A stretch of DNA of 64,000 bases from Microcaldota archaeon. GTDB lineage: Archaea > Micrarchaeota > Micrarchaeia > Norongarragalinales > Norongarragalinaceae. The notes under the pieces were generated by a model that had not been told where the DNA came from, did not search any database, and saw nothing but the letters and a program-made list of their open reading frames with translations. This document shows, piece by piece, positions 1-10,268 of this stretch (positions within the stretch are counted from its first letter, which is position 1; each line of letters starts with the position of its first letter). The position numbers were made by a program, and so were the translations under genes. The stretch covers positions 37,632-101,631 of the forward strand of contig JACPGT010000011.1 in the NCBI GenBank assembly GCA_016188965.1. Direction: 5' to 3'.

Positions 1-1
1 C

Positions 2-3000
2 CCAAGCGGCGCGTTCAACGAGGCCGCGACGTTTTCCTTCCAAAACCAGAAAACACCGTGCACTTGCGTCACCGGCAACACCGGCGCTACGCCCATCCCG
101 ACGCCGTCCTTGAATCCCACCGCCACGGCAACACCGGACCCAACGGTTTCCGGTTCCCCAACCGCATCGGTGAGCCCCACCGCATCCGCAACACCGACCG
201 ACACCCCCGGTCCCACGCCTTCCGCAACGCCAACAGCGTCAGCTACCCCGACTCCGACAGGATCGCCAACACCGTCATCGACACCAACCGCAACGCCGAT
301 TCCGGCGCAGGTGGCCCTGATTGTCCCGGACGGCACGGTCCTTGAAGGAATGGCGCATCTGCAGTTCGCTTCGGCCGGCGCCCCTATTACGCCTAAAGAA
401 CTAGCGGTCGAAAACGCGATCCGGTCATACGGCACACCGCTGAAGCCGTTGGTCGTTATGCGCGTCGAGGCTTCCGCCGCCACGTTCGACAACTTGAAGG
501 ATTACAAGGCCGTGTTTGCCGCGTCGTACTTTCCACAACTCACGCCGGCAACCATCAACAGCTTGCTTGGCAGAGGAGTAAGCGTCGCACTGCTGCACGA
601 CGCCGTGGGCTCCGGGCAGGGCCGTCCGGCCAGCGCACGCAGCGAGACAGGCGTCAAGGTATCGCAAAGCGCGGCCTTCTTTGACAAATACGACACGGCG
701 GAGCAGTACGCGAGCATGACGACCGGCGGGAACGACTACACGTTCAACATTGGCGGGTGGCAAACCATCGGCGCCGTCGACATACCGTGGAGTTATCCGG
801 TGCCCACCGCCCAGTACACCGTTTCGACGGCAAACGGAAGGGGCGCGGCATTGGGATACGACCCGTCGGCGCTGACGGATGAAGGAAAAGTCGTGATGGA
901 TCAGATGCTCCGCTGGACGCTGGGCATTATCGCGCCGTCGGACGTGGTGGACGGCAGAGTGGCCCTGGTTGCATCGACTTACAAGGACAACCCGCAGGAC
1001 ATTGACTTGGACGCCCAAGATAAGACGTTGAAAAGACTCATGGAGGAAAACGGACAGGCCGTGCAAATCATATCGCAGAAGAATAGGTTTACCGCGGATT
1101 TTGCCAAGGCCAAGGCAATCACAACGACGTATTTCCCTGGCGTTCCGCTTTCAAAGTACTACAACGCGCTGGGCGCCACGACCCCGCTTTTGCTGGTTCA
1201 CCGGGCCGCGAGTCTGATTCGATACCAGCAACCCTGCATGAATTGCCAGTGGATGCATGTGTCGGCAAGCGTGTCGTTCCTCGGCAAGTATGACGCGGGC
1301 GACTACGCAATGCAAATCACGAAAGGAGGGGATGCCGCTTACGCGACAACGTTGTACAACGGATGGACCCAGATTTCACGCAATCCGGGTTATGGATACG
1401 ACGGTGCGTCGCATTACCGCGCCGTTGGAAAAATGTATAGTGCGTCGTTCGGCTACGACCCGTCGCGGCTTACGCCGGAAGGCGAACTAGTCCTGGGTGA
1501 AGCCATCGCCAACGTCACGGGTGGCGCTCCTGCCAAACAAGCTCAACCCGGCGCGTATGTACTCATAGCGAAAAGCTATGACGCGGTCCCGCAACTTACG
1601 GCTGAGGAATCGGCCGCAAAAACCGTTCTGGAATACGGCGGAGCTGCGGTACAGGTAATCCCGCAAAATGAACGCTTCAAAACCGACTTCTCGAACGCAA
1701 AGGCCGTCGTCGCAGTCCATTCGCCCCCGGCTAAGATTTCCGGATACATGCAAGCACTTAGTTCACGCCGACCCATGCTTTTCCTTCACGATGGAATCAG
1801 GCTGCTGGCGGGCGCCAATGACGCATCCGGCGGTAACCTGATGATCCTTCCCAAAACGGGATCGAACGTAGGAAAAGGATTCCTCCAGAATTACGACTCG
1901 GCTCCAAACTATGCCGAAATCCACATCAGCGACGGCAAGATGTTCGAGACCGGTGGCGTCGGCGGATGGGAGGCGTTGAACCAACGGGGCGGGTGCGGAG
2001 GAGTATGTTATCCAGGGTCGGCGTTTTCAAAGGAAACGGGAACCGGAGATGGGAGCATCCGCAGCGCGATACTCGCGCACGATCCGTCGGCCTTAAACAA
2101 TGAAGGGAAAGTGATGCTCGACGAAGCGGTGCGGTGGATGGCGCACGACAGCGCGTACGCGTACACCGTGCCTTCCGGAACGGTCGCCCTTTTGACCCGC
2201 GATTACAACTTCGACAATAAAGTACAACCCGGTTTGACACTCAACGAAACGCAGGCGGAAAGCGTGTTTACGGGCCTCGGACTACCGGTGGCACGGGTGC
2301 CGCAAAAGCTGAAATACAAGACGGATTGGAGCAAAGCGGCGTTCGTCGCGGTCGCGGATTCGCCGCCCAGCGGGTACAGCATCAACACGTACCTCAACAC
2401 CCGCGCGCCGCGAATGGTTTTCCTGAACACGGGACTCAAAGCGCTAACGATGGGCACAGGAGTTACCCTCAAGAACAGCTATGAAGTGCTTAACACGGCT
2501 GACCGGCCGGAAAGCTTCATGCAAGCCTATGCCCCAACGGACCACCGGGGCGGAGCGTTCCCAATACAAGCCAATCCAGGAGCGTACACGCTGCCGGACT
2601 ACGGCACGAGCGGCAGCTGGAACGTGTGGGGATGGAAAACGGCAGGAGGGGAAGTGGACAGCAATCCGGCAAACTACGCGGTGCGCCCAACGGCGTGGTA
2701 CGTCAAGAACGCGGCCAGGTGCGGCGCTGCGTTCGGATACGCGCCTGACCGCTTGAACCAAGCCGGGACGCTGTTGTTGAAAAACGTAATCCGATGGGTG
2801 TACCACGCGTGCTATCTGCCAAGCAAAGGCGCGGCAAGCAGCGAAACGGTAGAAACAGTGCGACCCTACTACAGCGCTGCGACGGGAACGCAAGGAGCGG
2901 GCCAGTACTCATACAGCTGCGGCGCGGGCCGTGGCGAAGACACCAAGAATATCATGATTGGCAGCGGAATCAACGAGTACGTCTACAAAGTCGAGCTTGA

Positions 3001-3343
3001 AAGCTACAACATGGATGACACGGGCGTTGTCGAGATAAACGGCCAAACCGTCGTCAACAAGGATGTGTGCAGCTACGGCCAGAATACGCCATGCAGCGGC
3101 GGGCCGACCAGCGTGCCGGGACGGGAATGCAAAGGCGGCTGTGCTTGGACCGGCTCCGGGTGGGGCCCGTACCTGACAACTCCTGAAAACGGTTGTGTAA
3201 GGCCGCCGAAGGTCAATCCTCAAATCACGTTGGGCATGCTTCATGAAGGCAGCAATCCGGTGCACGTGAAGGCGAACGACTGCATATGCGGCCAAAACAC
3301 GGCAGAAGCCACGATCAAAGTATACAAAAAAACCGCGCCATGA
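2..3343 (+). CDS. Large surface protein, 5' truncated by window: Cys-containing N-terminal part, Thr/Pro-rich linker, four ~200-aa repeats, Cys-rich C-terminal domain
   Basis: Frame of ORF 110..3343 stays open to base 2 (PSGAFNEAATFSFQNQKTPCTCVTGN...), matching the N-terminal region of the next gene; ATPT/SPT linker; repeated motifs GYDPSxLTxEGxxxLxxxxRW. Confidence 0.8.
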   Translation, partial: PSGAFNEAATFSFQNQKTPCTCVTGNTGATPIPTPSLNPTATATPDPTVSGSPTASVSPTASATPTDTPGPTPSATPTASATPTPTGSPTPSSTPTATPIPAQVALIVPDGTVLEGMAHLQFASAGAPITPKELAVENAIRSYGTPLKPLVVMRVEASAATFDNLKDYKAVFAASYFPQLTPATINSLLGRGVSVALLHDAVGSGQGRPASARSETGVKVSQSAAFFDKYDTAEQYASMTTGGNDYTFNIGGWQTIGAVDIPWSYPVPTAQYTVSTANGRGAALGYDPSALTDEGKVVMDQMLRWTLGIIAPSDVVDGRVALVASTYKDNPQDIDLDAQDKTLKRLMEENGQAVQIISQKNRFTADFAKAKAITTTYFPGVPLSKYYNALGATTPLLLVHRAASLIRYQQPCMNCQWMHVSASVSFLGKYDAGDYAMQITKGGDAAYATTLYNGWTQISRNPGYGYDGASHYRAVGKMYSASFGYDPSRLTPEGELVLGEAIANVTGGAPAKQAQPGAYVLIAKSYDAVPQLTAEESAAKTVLEYGGAAVQVIPQNERFKTDFSNAKAVVAVHSPPAKISGYMQALSSRRPMLFLHDGIRLLAGANDASGGNLMILPKTGSNVGKGFLQNYDSAPNYAEIHISDGKMFETGGVGGWEALNQRGGCGGVCYPGSAFSKETGTGDGSIRSAILAHDPSALNNEGKVMLDEAVRWMAHDSAYAYTVPSGTVALLTRDYNFDNKVQPGLTLNETQAESVFTGLGLPVARVPQKLKYKTDWSKAAFVAVADSPPSGYSINTYLNTRAPRMVFLNTGLKALTMGTGVTLKNSYEVLNTADRPESFMQAYAPTDHRGGAFPIQANPGAYTLPDYGTSGSWNVWGWKTAGGEVDSNPANYAVRPTAWYVKNAARCGAAFGYAPDRLNQAGTLLLKNVIRWVYHACYLPSKGAASSETVETVRPYYSAATGTQGAGQYSYSCGAGRGEDTKNIMIGSGINEYVYKVELESYNMDDTGVVEINGQTVVNKDVCSYGQNTPCSGGPTSVPGRECKGGCAWTGSGWGPYLTTPENGCVRPPKVNPQITLGMLHEGSNPVHVKANDCICGQNTAEATIKVYKKTAP

Positions 3344-3503
3344 CCTCGAGAATCGCCATGGAACGCGAAACCAACACGACAAAGACACCCGGCAAACCAT
3401 CCCCCAAAAAAATGGCCAACGCGCTCCGGCTTTCGGCCTGAAAAAAAGAGACTTGAAAAAACAAAATACGATACATTTAAACGCAAAGGCATATTCCTAA
3501 ACT

Positions 3504-4865
3504 ATGCGTGGCCAAGGCACGTTCGAATACATCCTACTGTTAGGTGGCGCAGTCCTCATCACGTCCCTCGCGCTTTTCGTGCTCACCACCAGCCAGCCCG
3601 GTATTGACGCGAACAAGCAATGCGCCGTCGCCGCCCGGTCGGCAATCGAATGCTTCAAAGCCGACGGCACATTCCGCGGCGACGCCACCTTCCAATTCAA
3701 CGACAAGCTGACGCCATGTAACTGCGCGGCATACGAAAGCGCAACGGCAACACCGTCCGGTTCAACGCAATCGCCATCGCAAACGCCGACGGCCACGACG
3801 GCGACGCCGACCGTTAGTCCCGTCGCTTCCACTGCGACGCCTACGGCTACGCCCACGGCTACTCCGAGTGCGACCCCGACAGCCACCCCCAGCGCCACGC
3901 CGGAACCGACCGGTACACCGATGCCTACCGTTACGGCCACGCCGATTCCCACGACAACCGCTACGCCCACACCGACACCAACGGCAAAGCAGTACATGAT
4001 CTATGACTTTGCGCCCACATGCGATACATGCAATAACAAACGGGTGCTTATCGTCGAAGTTTCTGCAGGGCAAGCAAAGATAGTTTCGAAGCTGGACGGA
4101 GTGTACGCGGATCATGTCGTACCGTCAGGTAATGGCCGCTTGCTTCTTTCAAGAAGCGCAGAAAAAGAAATTCGCGAAATCGATTCTGGCGGTAACACAG
4201 TATGGACTTACAGAAAAGAGTTTGCCAAAGGTCCTAATTGGGCCGAGGATTTAGTCCCGTACACGGCGCAACGGCTCAAGAACGGAAACACGTTCAGCGG
4301 AAGTTTCGATGGGCCGTATTTTGACTCGCGGCTTCTGGAAATCAAGCCGGATGGAACAATCGTAAACGACGTACACGGAACGTCGTTCGAGCCCAAAACC
4401 GCCTTCCGCCTGCCCAACGGAAACGCATTAGTGGTGGATAAGTGGCAAAGCGTCAAGGAAATCGCACAAGGGGACATACCGGGGCAAGCGATAGTGAAAT
4501 ACTCGATTACGGCCGGCAGTTTGGGCCTCACGCAAATCATTTACGCATATCCGGTCGGGGGGAACCTCTTCGTGTACGGAAGCGGAAAGATTGTCGAAAT
4601 GAGTAACTATCAAACTGACGCGCGAGCCAAGACGTGGGAAAAACAAGTGGGCGACATCGACCACTTTTTCCCGGTGGACGAGAACACGTTGCTTGTCGCA
4701 GACCGATGGGGCAAGGCAGTGTACGAAATGGACAGAACAGGAGCCAAAACATGGGAGTTGAGAAACTCGCTGGACCTTGGCAACTACTGTAGTGAAGCCG
4801 GCATCGTAAACTATCCGTGCAGGCCTCTCCAAATCTACCCCGCGGGGTTCACAGGGTACGGTTAA
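3504..4865 (+). CDS. Class III signal peptide (pilin-like) protein with Thr/Pro-rich linker and beta-propeller-like C-terminal domain
   Basis: N-terminus MRGQGTFEYILLLGGAVLI fits archaeal class III signal peptide pattern; TATPTATPSATPT linker; repeated blade-like sequences. Confidence 0.75.
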   Translation: MRGQGTFEYILLLGGAVLITSLALFVLTTSQPGIDANKQCAVAARSAIECFKADGTFRGDATFQFNDKLTPCNCAAYESATATPSGSTQSPSQTPTATTATPTVSPVASTATPTATPTATPSATPTATPSATPEPTGTPMPTVTATPIPTTTATPTPTPTAKQYMIYDFAPTCDTCNNKRVLIVEVSAGQAKIVSKLDGVYADHVVPSGNGRLLLSRSAEKEIREIDSGGNTVWTYRKEFAKGPNWAEDLVPYTAQRLKNGNTFSGSFDGPYFDSRLLEIKPDGTIVNDVHGTSFEPKTAFRLPNGNALVVDKWQSVKEIAQGDIPGQAIVKYSITAGSLGLTQIIYAYPVGGNLFVYGSGKIVEMSNYQTDARAKTWEKQVGDIDHFFPVDENTLLVADRWGKAVYEMDRTGAKTWELRNSLDLGNYCSEAGIVNYPCRPLQIYPAGFTGYG

Positions 4866-4919
4866 GCCACCGGCCACTCCGCCCTAAAACATATTAGCCT
4901 CACGTTCCAAGAATGCGCC

Positions 4920-6161
4920 ATGGCCCGCTTTGCCCACATTGCAGACGTCCACCTCGGTGCTTTTCGTGACGCGCGCCTGCGCGAGTTGAACCTTAGGGCC
5001 TTCGAGAAGGCGTTGGACGAAGTCCAGCAGCAGAACGTCGATTTTCTCATCATTGCCGGCGACTTGTTCGACATTTCCATCCCCGACTTGTCGGTCGTCG
5101 AGCGCGCGGTGCGCAAGATGCGTTCGTTGGATAAGCCGATTTACGCCGTGTACGGATCGCATGACTACTCGCCTACGCAGACGAGCGTCATCGACGTGCT
5201 GAACGAAGCCGGTGTGCTGCAAAAAGTCAGTTCGGGCCAGTACGTGGAAGTCAACGAAGCCGGACAAAAAGTGCAGAAACTCCGTTTGGACGTGCTGACC
5301 GATCCGAAGACCGGCGTGCGAATCACCGGCATTTCGGCGCGCAAGCTGGGTTTGGAAAAAACGTACTTTCACGACTTGGACGCCCAGGCATTGGAGGCGC
5401 TGCCGGGTCCGAAGATCTTCGTCTTTCACTGCGCCATCCAGGAACACAAACCGCAGTCGCTGCAACGCGTGGACGCCGTGCCGCTCTCGCTGTTTCCAAA
5501 AGGCTTTGATTATTACGCCGGCGGCCACGTGCACGCCCGCCTTCTGACGGACGCGCCGGACGGCGGGGGCAAAATAGTATACCCGGGCCCCCTGTCGGCC
5601 GCCGACTTTAGAGACATGGAAGAGATCGCGGGCCAGCCGCACGGCTTTTACGTCGTCGACCTTGACGCGAAGAAAGCCGAGTTCGTTCCCGTGCCTTTCG
5701 GGAAAGTCCGAATCGTCCGCATCGACGCCGAAGGCATGGGCTCGCAGGATGCGAATGAACGCATCCAGAAAGCCTGTGGCACGGCGCAAAGCGGAGACGT
5801 GGTTCTTCTGCATACACTCGGCACGCTGGCAGAGGGAAAACCGTCCGACATCGACTGGACGGCCGCGCGGCGCGCGTTGGAACAGGCATGCCCCATCGTC
5901 TACGTCAACAACGCGTTGGAAAGCCGCGAGCGGCAACAGGTCCGGGTCGAGGCGCAGACGCCGGATGCCATTGCCGAAAAAGTGTTCCGAGATACGTTGG
6001 CTGACCGCGACCTGCCGGAAGGTCTTGGAAAAGAAGCGGGCGTCAAGCTCAGCCTGCAACTGCTGGAAGTATTGCGCAAAGAGAATCCGGGAGACAACAA
6101 GAAACGCTGGGAAGACGTCGTCGCGGCGCAAGGCGCACAGGTGCTCGGAATTGAGGCTTGA
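4920..6161 (+). CDS. mre11: DNA double-strand break repair nuclease Mre11
   Basis: Phosphoesterase motifs HIADVHLG, IAGDLFD, GSHD, GGHVH; followed by Rad50. Confidence 0.9.
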   Translation: MARFAHIADVHLGAFRDARLRELNLRAFEKALDEVQQQNVDFLIIAGDLFDISIPDLSVVERAVRKMRSLDKPIYAVYGSHDYSPTQTSVIDVLNEAGVLQKVSSGQYVEVNEAGQKVQKLRLDVLTDPKTGVRITGISARKLGLEKTYFHDLDAQALEALPGPKIFVFHCAIQEHKPQSLQRVDAVPLSLFPKGFDYYAGGHVHARLLTDAPDGGGKIVYPGPLSAADFRDMEEIAGQPHGFYVVDLDAKKAEFVPVPFGKVRIVRIDAEGMGSQDANERIQKACGTAQSGDVVLLHTLGTLAEGKPSDIDWTAARRALEQACPIVYVNNALESRERQQVRVEAQTPDAIAEKVFRDTLADRDLPEGLGKEAGVKLSLQLLEVLRKENPGDNKKRWEDVVAAQGAQVLGIEA

Positions 6162-8160
6162 GTTCCTCGAATTAGACAACATCCGCACGTACGGCTACGC
6201 CCGCGTCGACTTCGCCCAAGGCGTGACGCTGTTTGAAGGCGACGTCGGCTCGGGAAAGAGCACGCTTTTGTACGCAATCGAATTCGCACTTTTCGGCCTG
6301 GGCGATTTGAAAGCCGGCCACTTGTTGCGCCACGGCGCGACGGAAGGCAACGTCAAGTTGGGCTTCGAAGTCGACGGCCGAAAAATCGTCGTTTGCCGCC
6401 GTTTGGAGCGCAAGAAAGACGCCGCACGCCAGGCGCCGGGTTGGATCGAGGAAGACGGCGTGCGCACCGATTACTCGCCGGAAGAACTCAAGGCCCGCGT
6501 CTTGTCCATCTTGCAGTTCCGTGAGAACCCGGCGGTGCGCGCCACGTCGTGGATCTTCCGCTACGCCGTGTTCACGCCGCAGGAGCAGATGAAGGAAATC
6601 CTGACGCTGAAAAGCGAGGAGCGCCTCCAAACTCTTAGAAAAGCCTTCGGTGTCGAGGAGTACAAGACCGCGCAGGAAAACGCCGGCGTGCTGCAGCAAC
6701 GGTTGCGTGAGAAAAGCCGGGAAATCAGAGGGCAATTGTCCAACGTCGAGGAATTGCAACAGCAGAAAGCCGCCGTGGAAAAGCAGCTGGCCGAATTGGA
6801 AAGTCAAAAACCCGCACTGGCTCAACGAGTCCAAGACGCGCAAATGCAAGTCCAAGCCGCGGAAAAGGACGTGCAAAGCCGGCGGGCCGAAAGCCTGGCG
6901 CTTGAGCGCGAAGCGGCTGAAGTGCCCTTATTGCAAAAACGCGTGGAAGAATGGCAACGCCAAGCCGCGCGCCTACAGAGCGACGGGGCGAACCTGGACG
7001 GAAAAGCCAGGCAGTGGGCCGCCGAGCTCAAGACCCTCCAAGGCCAGAACCCGGCCGCATTGGACGACCCGCAGAAAGAATGGGAAGCCGCCCAGGAAAC
7101 CTTGCGCAGACGCCAGACGGAACTGGGCGCTTGCGAGCACGCCGCGCGCGAACACGCCGCGTTACGCTCCGGTACCTGTCCAACGTGCGGGCAGAAGATT
7201 TCCGACGGGCTGAACGGCAAGATCCAGGACGCGGAGAATGCACTCAAGCAGGCACAAATGGCGGTGCAAATGGCCCGCCAAGCCGAGATGGCGCTGCGGA
7301 ACCAACTGACCGCATACAACCAGCAGAAACTGGCGTTGCAGAAAATCCAACAGCTTTCCGAGATGTTCCAGCAGGCTGAAACCCAGCGTCAGGACGTCAA
7401 AGCCCGCGAAGCTGAAGCCTTACAGTCCCTCCAACAGGCCCGTGACGAATTCGAACGCAAGAAACACCACCTGCAAGCCGCAAGCGACGCCAAAGCCAAC
7501 CTGCAACAAACCGAAAACACCTTGCGCCAAAATCAGGCGGCCTTGCAGGCCACGCTCAGCGCCCAGGCCGCGTCCGAGGCCAAGGAAAGCCACCTCAAGC
7601 AGAATCGTCAGGACCTTGAAGCCGCGCTGGAGCGAAAGAAACAGCTGGACGTGAAGCTGAAGGATCTTGAATCGAAGAACGCCTGGCTGGCCGATCCGTT
7701 CATCCCCGCGCTTTCGCTCATCGAGGAGCACGTCTTGCAGCGCATCAACGACGAGTTCAACCGCATGTTTTCCAGATGGTTCGTCCAGCTGCTGGAAAGC
7801 CAGGACCTCTCCGCGGAAGTCGACGCGTCGTTCACGCCCCAAATCCGGCAACAAGGATTCGAGCAGGACTTCACCGCCTTGAGCGGAGGCGAAAAAAGCG
7901 CGTTGGCGTTGGCCTACCGCTTGGCCCTCAACACGTTGGTGCGCCAGACGACGCCGTCGTTGAAGCACAACCTGCTCATCCTTGACGAGCCGACGGATGG
8001 CTTTTCCAAAGAACAGCTCGGCCGCATGCGCCAAGTGCTGCAAGAAGCGGGCGCGCAGCAAATCCTTTTGGTTAGCCACGAGCGCGAACTGGAGGCCTTA
8101 TGCGACCAGGTATTTCAGGTCGAAAAACACGGCGGCGAATCGCGCATCAAGGAACTATAA
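6151..8160 (+). CDS. rad50: DNA double-strand break repair ATPase Rad50
   Basis: Walker A GDVGSGKST, zinc hook CPTCGQ, signature LSGGEKSALALAYRLAL, LLILDEPTDG; likely TTG start at 6151 overlapping the mre11 stop (the listed ORF start at 5662 is too far upstream). Confidence 0.9.
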   Translation: MRLEFLELDNIRTYGYARVDFAQGVTLFEGDVGSGKSTLLYAIEFALFGLGDLKAGHLLRHGATEGNVKLGFEVDGRKIVVCRRLERKKDAARQAPGWIEEDGVRTDYSPEELKARVLSILQFRENPAVRATSWIFRYAVFTPQEQMKEILTLKSEERLQTLRKAFGVEEYKTAQENAGVLQQRLREKSREIRGQLSNVEELQQQKAAVEKQLAELESQKPALAQRVQDAQMQVQAAEKDVQSRRAESLALEREAAEVPLLQKRVEEWQRQAARLQSDGANLDGKARQWAAELKTLQGQNPAALDDPQKEWEAAQETLRRRQTELGACEHAAREHAALRSGTCPTCGQKISDGLNGKIQDAENALKQAQMAVQMARQAEMALRNQLTAYNQQKLALQKIQQLSEMFQQAETQRQDVKAREAEALQSLQQARDEFERKKHHLQAASDAKANLQQTENTLRQNQAALQATLSAQAASEAKESHLKQNRQDLEAALERKKQLDVKLKDLESKNAWLADPFIPALSLIEEHVLQRINDEFNRMFSRWFVQLLESQDLSAEVDASFTPQIRQQGFEQDFTALSGGEKSALALAYRLALNTLVRQTTPSLKHNLLILDEPTDGFSKEQLGRMRQVLQEAGAQQILLVSHERELEALCDQVFQVEKHGGESRIKEL

Positions 8161-8184
8161 ATTCGGTCCGAACGTTAGGGCAGT

Positions 8185-9570
8185 ATGGACGAAGCCCTCT
8201 CACGCCGCATGCGCCTCCTGGACGCCAACCTGCCGTGGTTCGGCTACTCGGTGCTGGACGCCATGGAGAAAGCCGGATCGGGGGCGGCGCGCGAAATCGA
8301 CAAGTCGCTCCAAAGACGAGGCCGCAAGGCTAACATCGCCATCTTCACCGGTCCGGGCAACAAGGGCGGCGACGGGCTCGTCGCGGCACGGCATTTGGCC
8401 GAATCCGGACATGAAGTGCACGTGTTCTTGGCCGCCGAGCCCAAAACAATGGAAGCCAGACTCAACCTGCTGCGCCTGAAGAAAAACAAAAACGTAAAAA
8501 TCGAAAAAATCGATGCCACGCACCTGCCCAAACAGGAATTCGACGCCTACGTGGACGCGTTGCTCGGAACGGGCCTGAAAGGCCAATTACGGCCTCCGTA
8601 CGACGCCATCGTGACTTGGTTGAATACCCAAACCGGCGCGAAGGTGGCCATTGACGTGCCGACGGGTTTTGGCTCAACGCTTTTCTTTCACGACGACCTC
8701 ACCATTTCCATGCACGTTTCCAAAAAACGCGGCGCCAAAGTCGTGGACCTCGGATTGCCCAAAGGGCTGCAGCACGTCGTGGGCCCGGCGCACGTCAAGA
8801 CCTTGAAATTGAACCAAGGACAGCACAAGGGCCAAAACGGAGTCTTGAGCATCATCGGCGGATCCAAAAAATACCACGGCGCGCCGCTGTACGCGATTGA
8901 AGCCGCCGCGCCCTTCGTGGATTTGATTTACTTCCATTCACCGGAAAAAGACAATCACTGGATTGCACGACAGATGAAAACCAAGTCCAAAGCGTTCATC
9001 ACGGTGGAAGATAAAAGCGAACTGCAGACCGCCGTAGCCGAAAGCGACGCCGTTTTGATGGGCAACGGGCTGGAGGAAAATGCCGCCAACAAAGGCCTCG
9101 TCAACCGCCTGCTCCGACAATTTCCGAACAAGGCATTCGTGCTGGATGCGGGAGCCATGATAATGGCCGATTCCAAGCACTTTGGCGGCCGCGTCCTGCT
9201 CACGCCGCACGCCAGCGAATTCAAACGCCGCTTCGGCCTGGCCGCGACGGCGGAAAACGTCCGCAAAATGGCCGCGAAAACCAACTGCATCATCCTGCTG
9301 AAAGGCGTCATCGACGTTATCACCGACGGAAAAGACGTCGTCCGGAACGTGACGGGAAATCCGGGCATGACACGGGGCGGCACCGGCGACGTACTGGCCG
9401 GGTTGGTGGCGGCGTTGAGTACGCAGAACAACTTGTTCCAATCCGCACAGGCCGGTGCCTTTCTGAACGGCCTGGCCGGTGATTGGGTGGCGAAAAAGCG
9501 CCGCGCGTTCACGGCCGACGACGTGGCGAAGGCCTTGCCGGACGCATTGGAAACGGCGTGGCGGGCTTAA
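8185..9570 (+). CDS. nnr: Bifunctional NAD(P)H-hydrate epimerase/dehydratase
   Basis: GPGNKGGDGLVAARHL and NPGMTRGGTGDVLAGLVAAL motifs. Confidence 0.88.
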   Translation: MDEALSRRMRLLDANLPWFGYSVLDAMEKAGSGAAREIDKSLQRRGRKANIAIFTGPGNKGGDGLVAARHLAESGHEVHVFLAAEPKTMEARLNLLRLKKNKNVKIEKIDATHLPKQEFDAYVDALLGTGLKGQLRPPYDAIVTWLNTQTGAKVAIDVPTGFGSTLFFHDDLTISMHVSKKRGAKVVDLGLPKGLQHVVGPAHVKTLKLNQGQHKGQNGVLSIIGGSKKYHGAPLYAIEAAAPFVDLIYFHSPEKDNHWIARQMKTKSKAFITVEDKSELQTAVAESDAVLMGNGLEENAANKGLVNRLLRQFPNKAFVLDAGAMIMADSKHFGGRVLLTPHASEFKRRFGLAATAENVRKMAAKTNCIILLKGVIDVITDGKDVVRNVTGNPGMTRGGTGDVLAGLVAALSTQNNLFQSAQAGAFLNGLAGDWVAKKRRAFTADDVAKALPDALETAWRA

Positions 9571-9611
9571 AAAAGACAAAAAAAGGCGTATAAACTGGTT
9601 TTTCCACCATC

Positions 9612-9920
9612 TTGGACATGGCGAATCCGACTGCAACGGCTGCGCAAGCCGCGGCCGCGTTTCCGTTCGACGTGCTCATTTTCGGCATCGTGCTCATCCT
9701 GTTGGCCGTCGTCTTGTGGTACTTCTTCAAGAACCTGTTAGCCAACACCGTTGCCGGCGTCATCGCGTTGCTGGCCATCAACATCTTGGCCGACGTGGCG
9801 AACTACCCATCCATTAAAATATCCATCACGCTAGTCACCGTGATCATTTCCGCCATCCTGGGCTTAGCCGGCGTGGGCCTTTTGATTCTCCTTAAATTGT
9901 TGGGCGTCGTCATCCAGTAG
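9612..9920 (+). CDS. Small membrane protein, BofA-like family
   Basis: Three hydrophobic segments; NTVAGVIALLAIN and ILGLAGVGLLILLKLLG pattern. Confidence 0.6.
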   Translation: MDMANPTATAAQAAAAFPFDVLIFGIVLILLAVVLWYFFKNLLANTVAGVIALLAINILADVANYPSIKISITLVTVIISAILGLAGVGLLILLKLLGVVIQ

Positions 9921-10268
9921 ATGAAAATCGAACGAAAGGTCCAAGAGATTTCGCCGTCGGCTTCGACTCACCAACAATACGATCCGGGAAAAGAAGAAGC
10001 CAAACGGTTCGGCATGTGGCGCCAAGCCATCATCGACAACAACCGCCGCGGCGGATTTCCGTTTTCTCACCACGTCATCCGCGTGCTCAAGGCCCATGTT
10101 CAGCCACCAGGAGAGCCGCAAAAGGCACCTTCACCGACCGAACAACCCAGTCGTCAAGTGGACGTACTCCCGGAAGAACAAAAACGCGCCGTGGTTCAAG
10201 CCGCGATAAAAATTCGAAGCCGCGGGTGGAAGCCCGAAGACGACGCTAGAAAGGCGTACGAAGATTAA
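9921..10268 (+). CDS. Hypothetical protein
   Basis: ORF starts directly after the upstream stop; compact gene arrangement. Confidence 0.55.
   Translation: MKIERKVQEISPSASTHQQYDPGKEEAKRFGMWRQAIIDNNRRGGFPFSHHVIRVLKAHVQPPGEPQKAPSPTEQPSRQVDVLPEEQKRAVVQAAIKIRSRGWKPEDDARKAYED

Noticed and set aside
5662-6150. N-terminal extension of the rad50 ORF
   Set aside because: Overlaps mre11 in another frame and is low-complexity; Rad50 homology starts at the TTG at 6151
4884-6188. 434-aa minus-strand ORF antisense to mre11
   Set aside because: Lies fully opposite a well-supported Mre11 gene; long antisense ORFs are expected with this GC-rich codon bias
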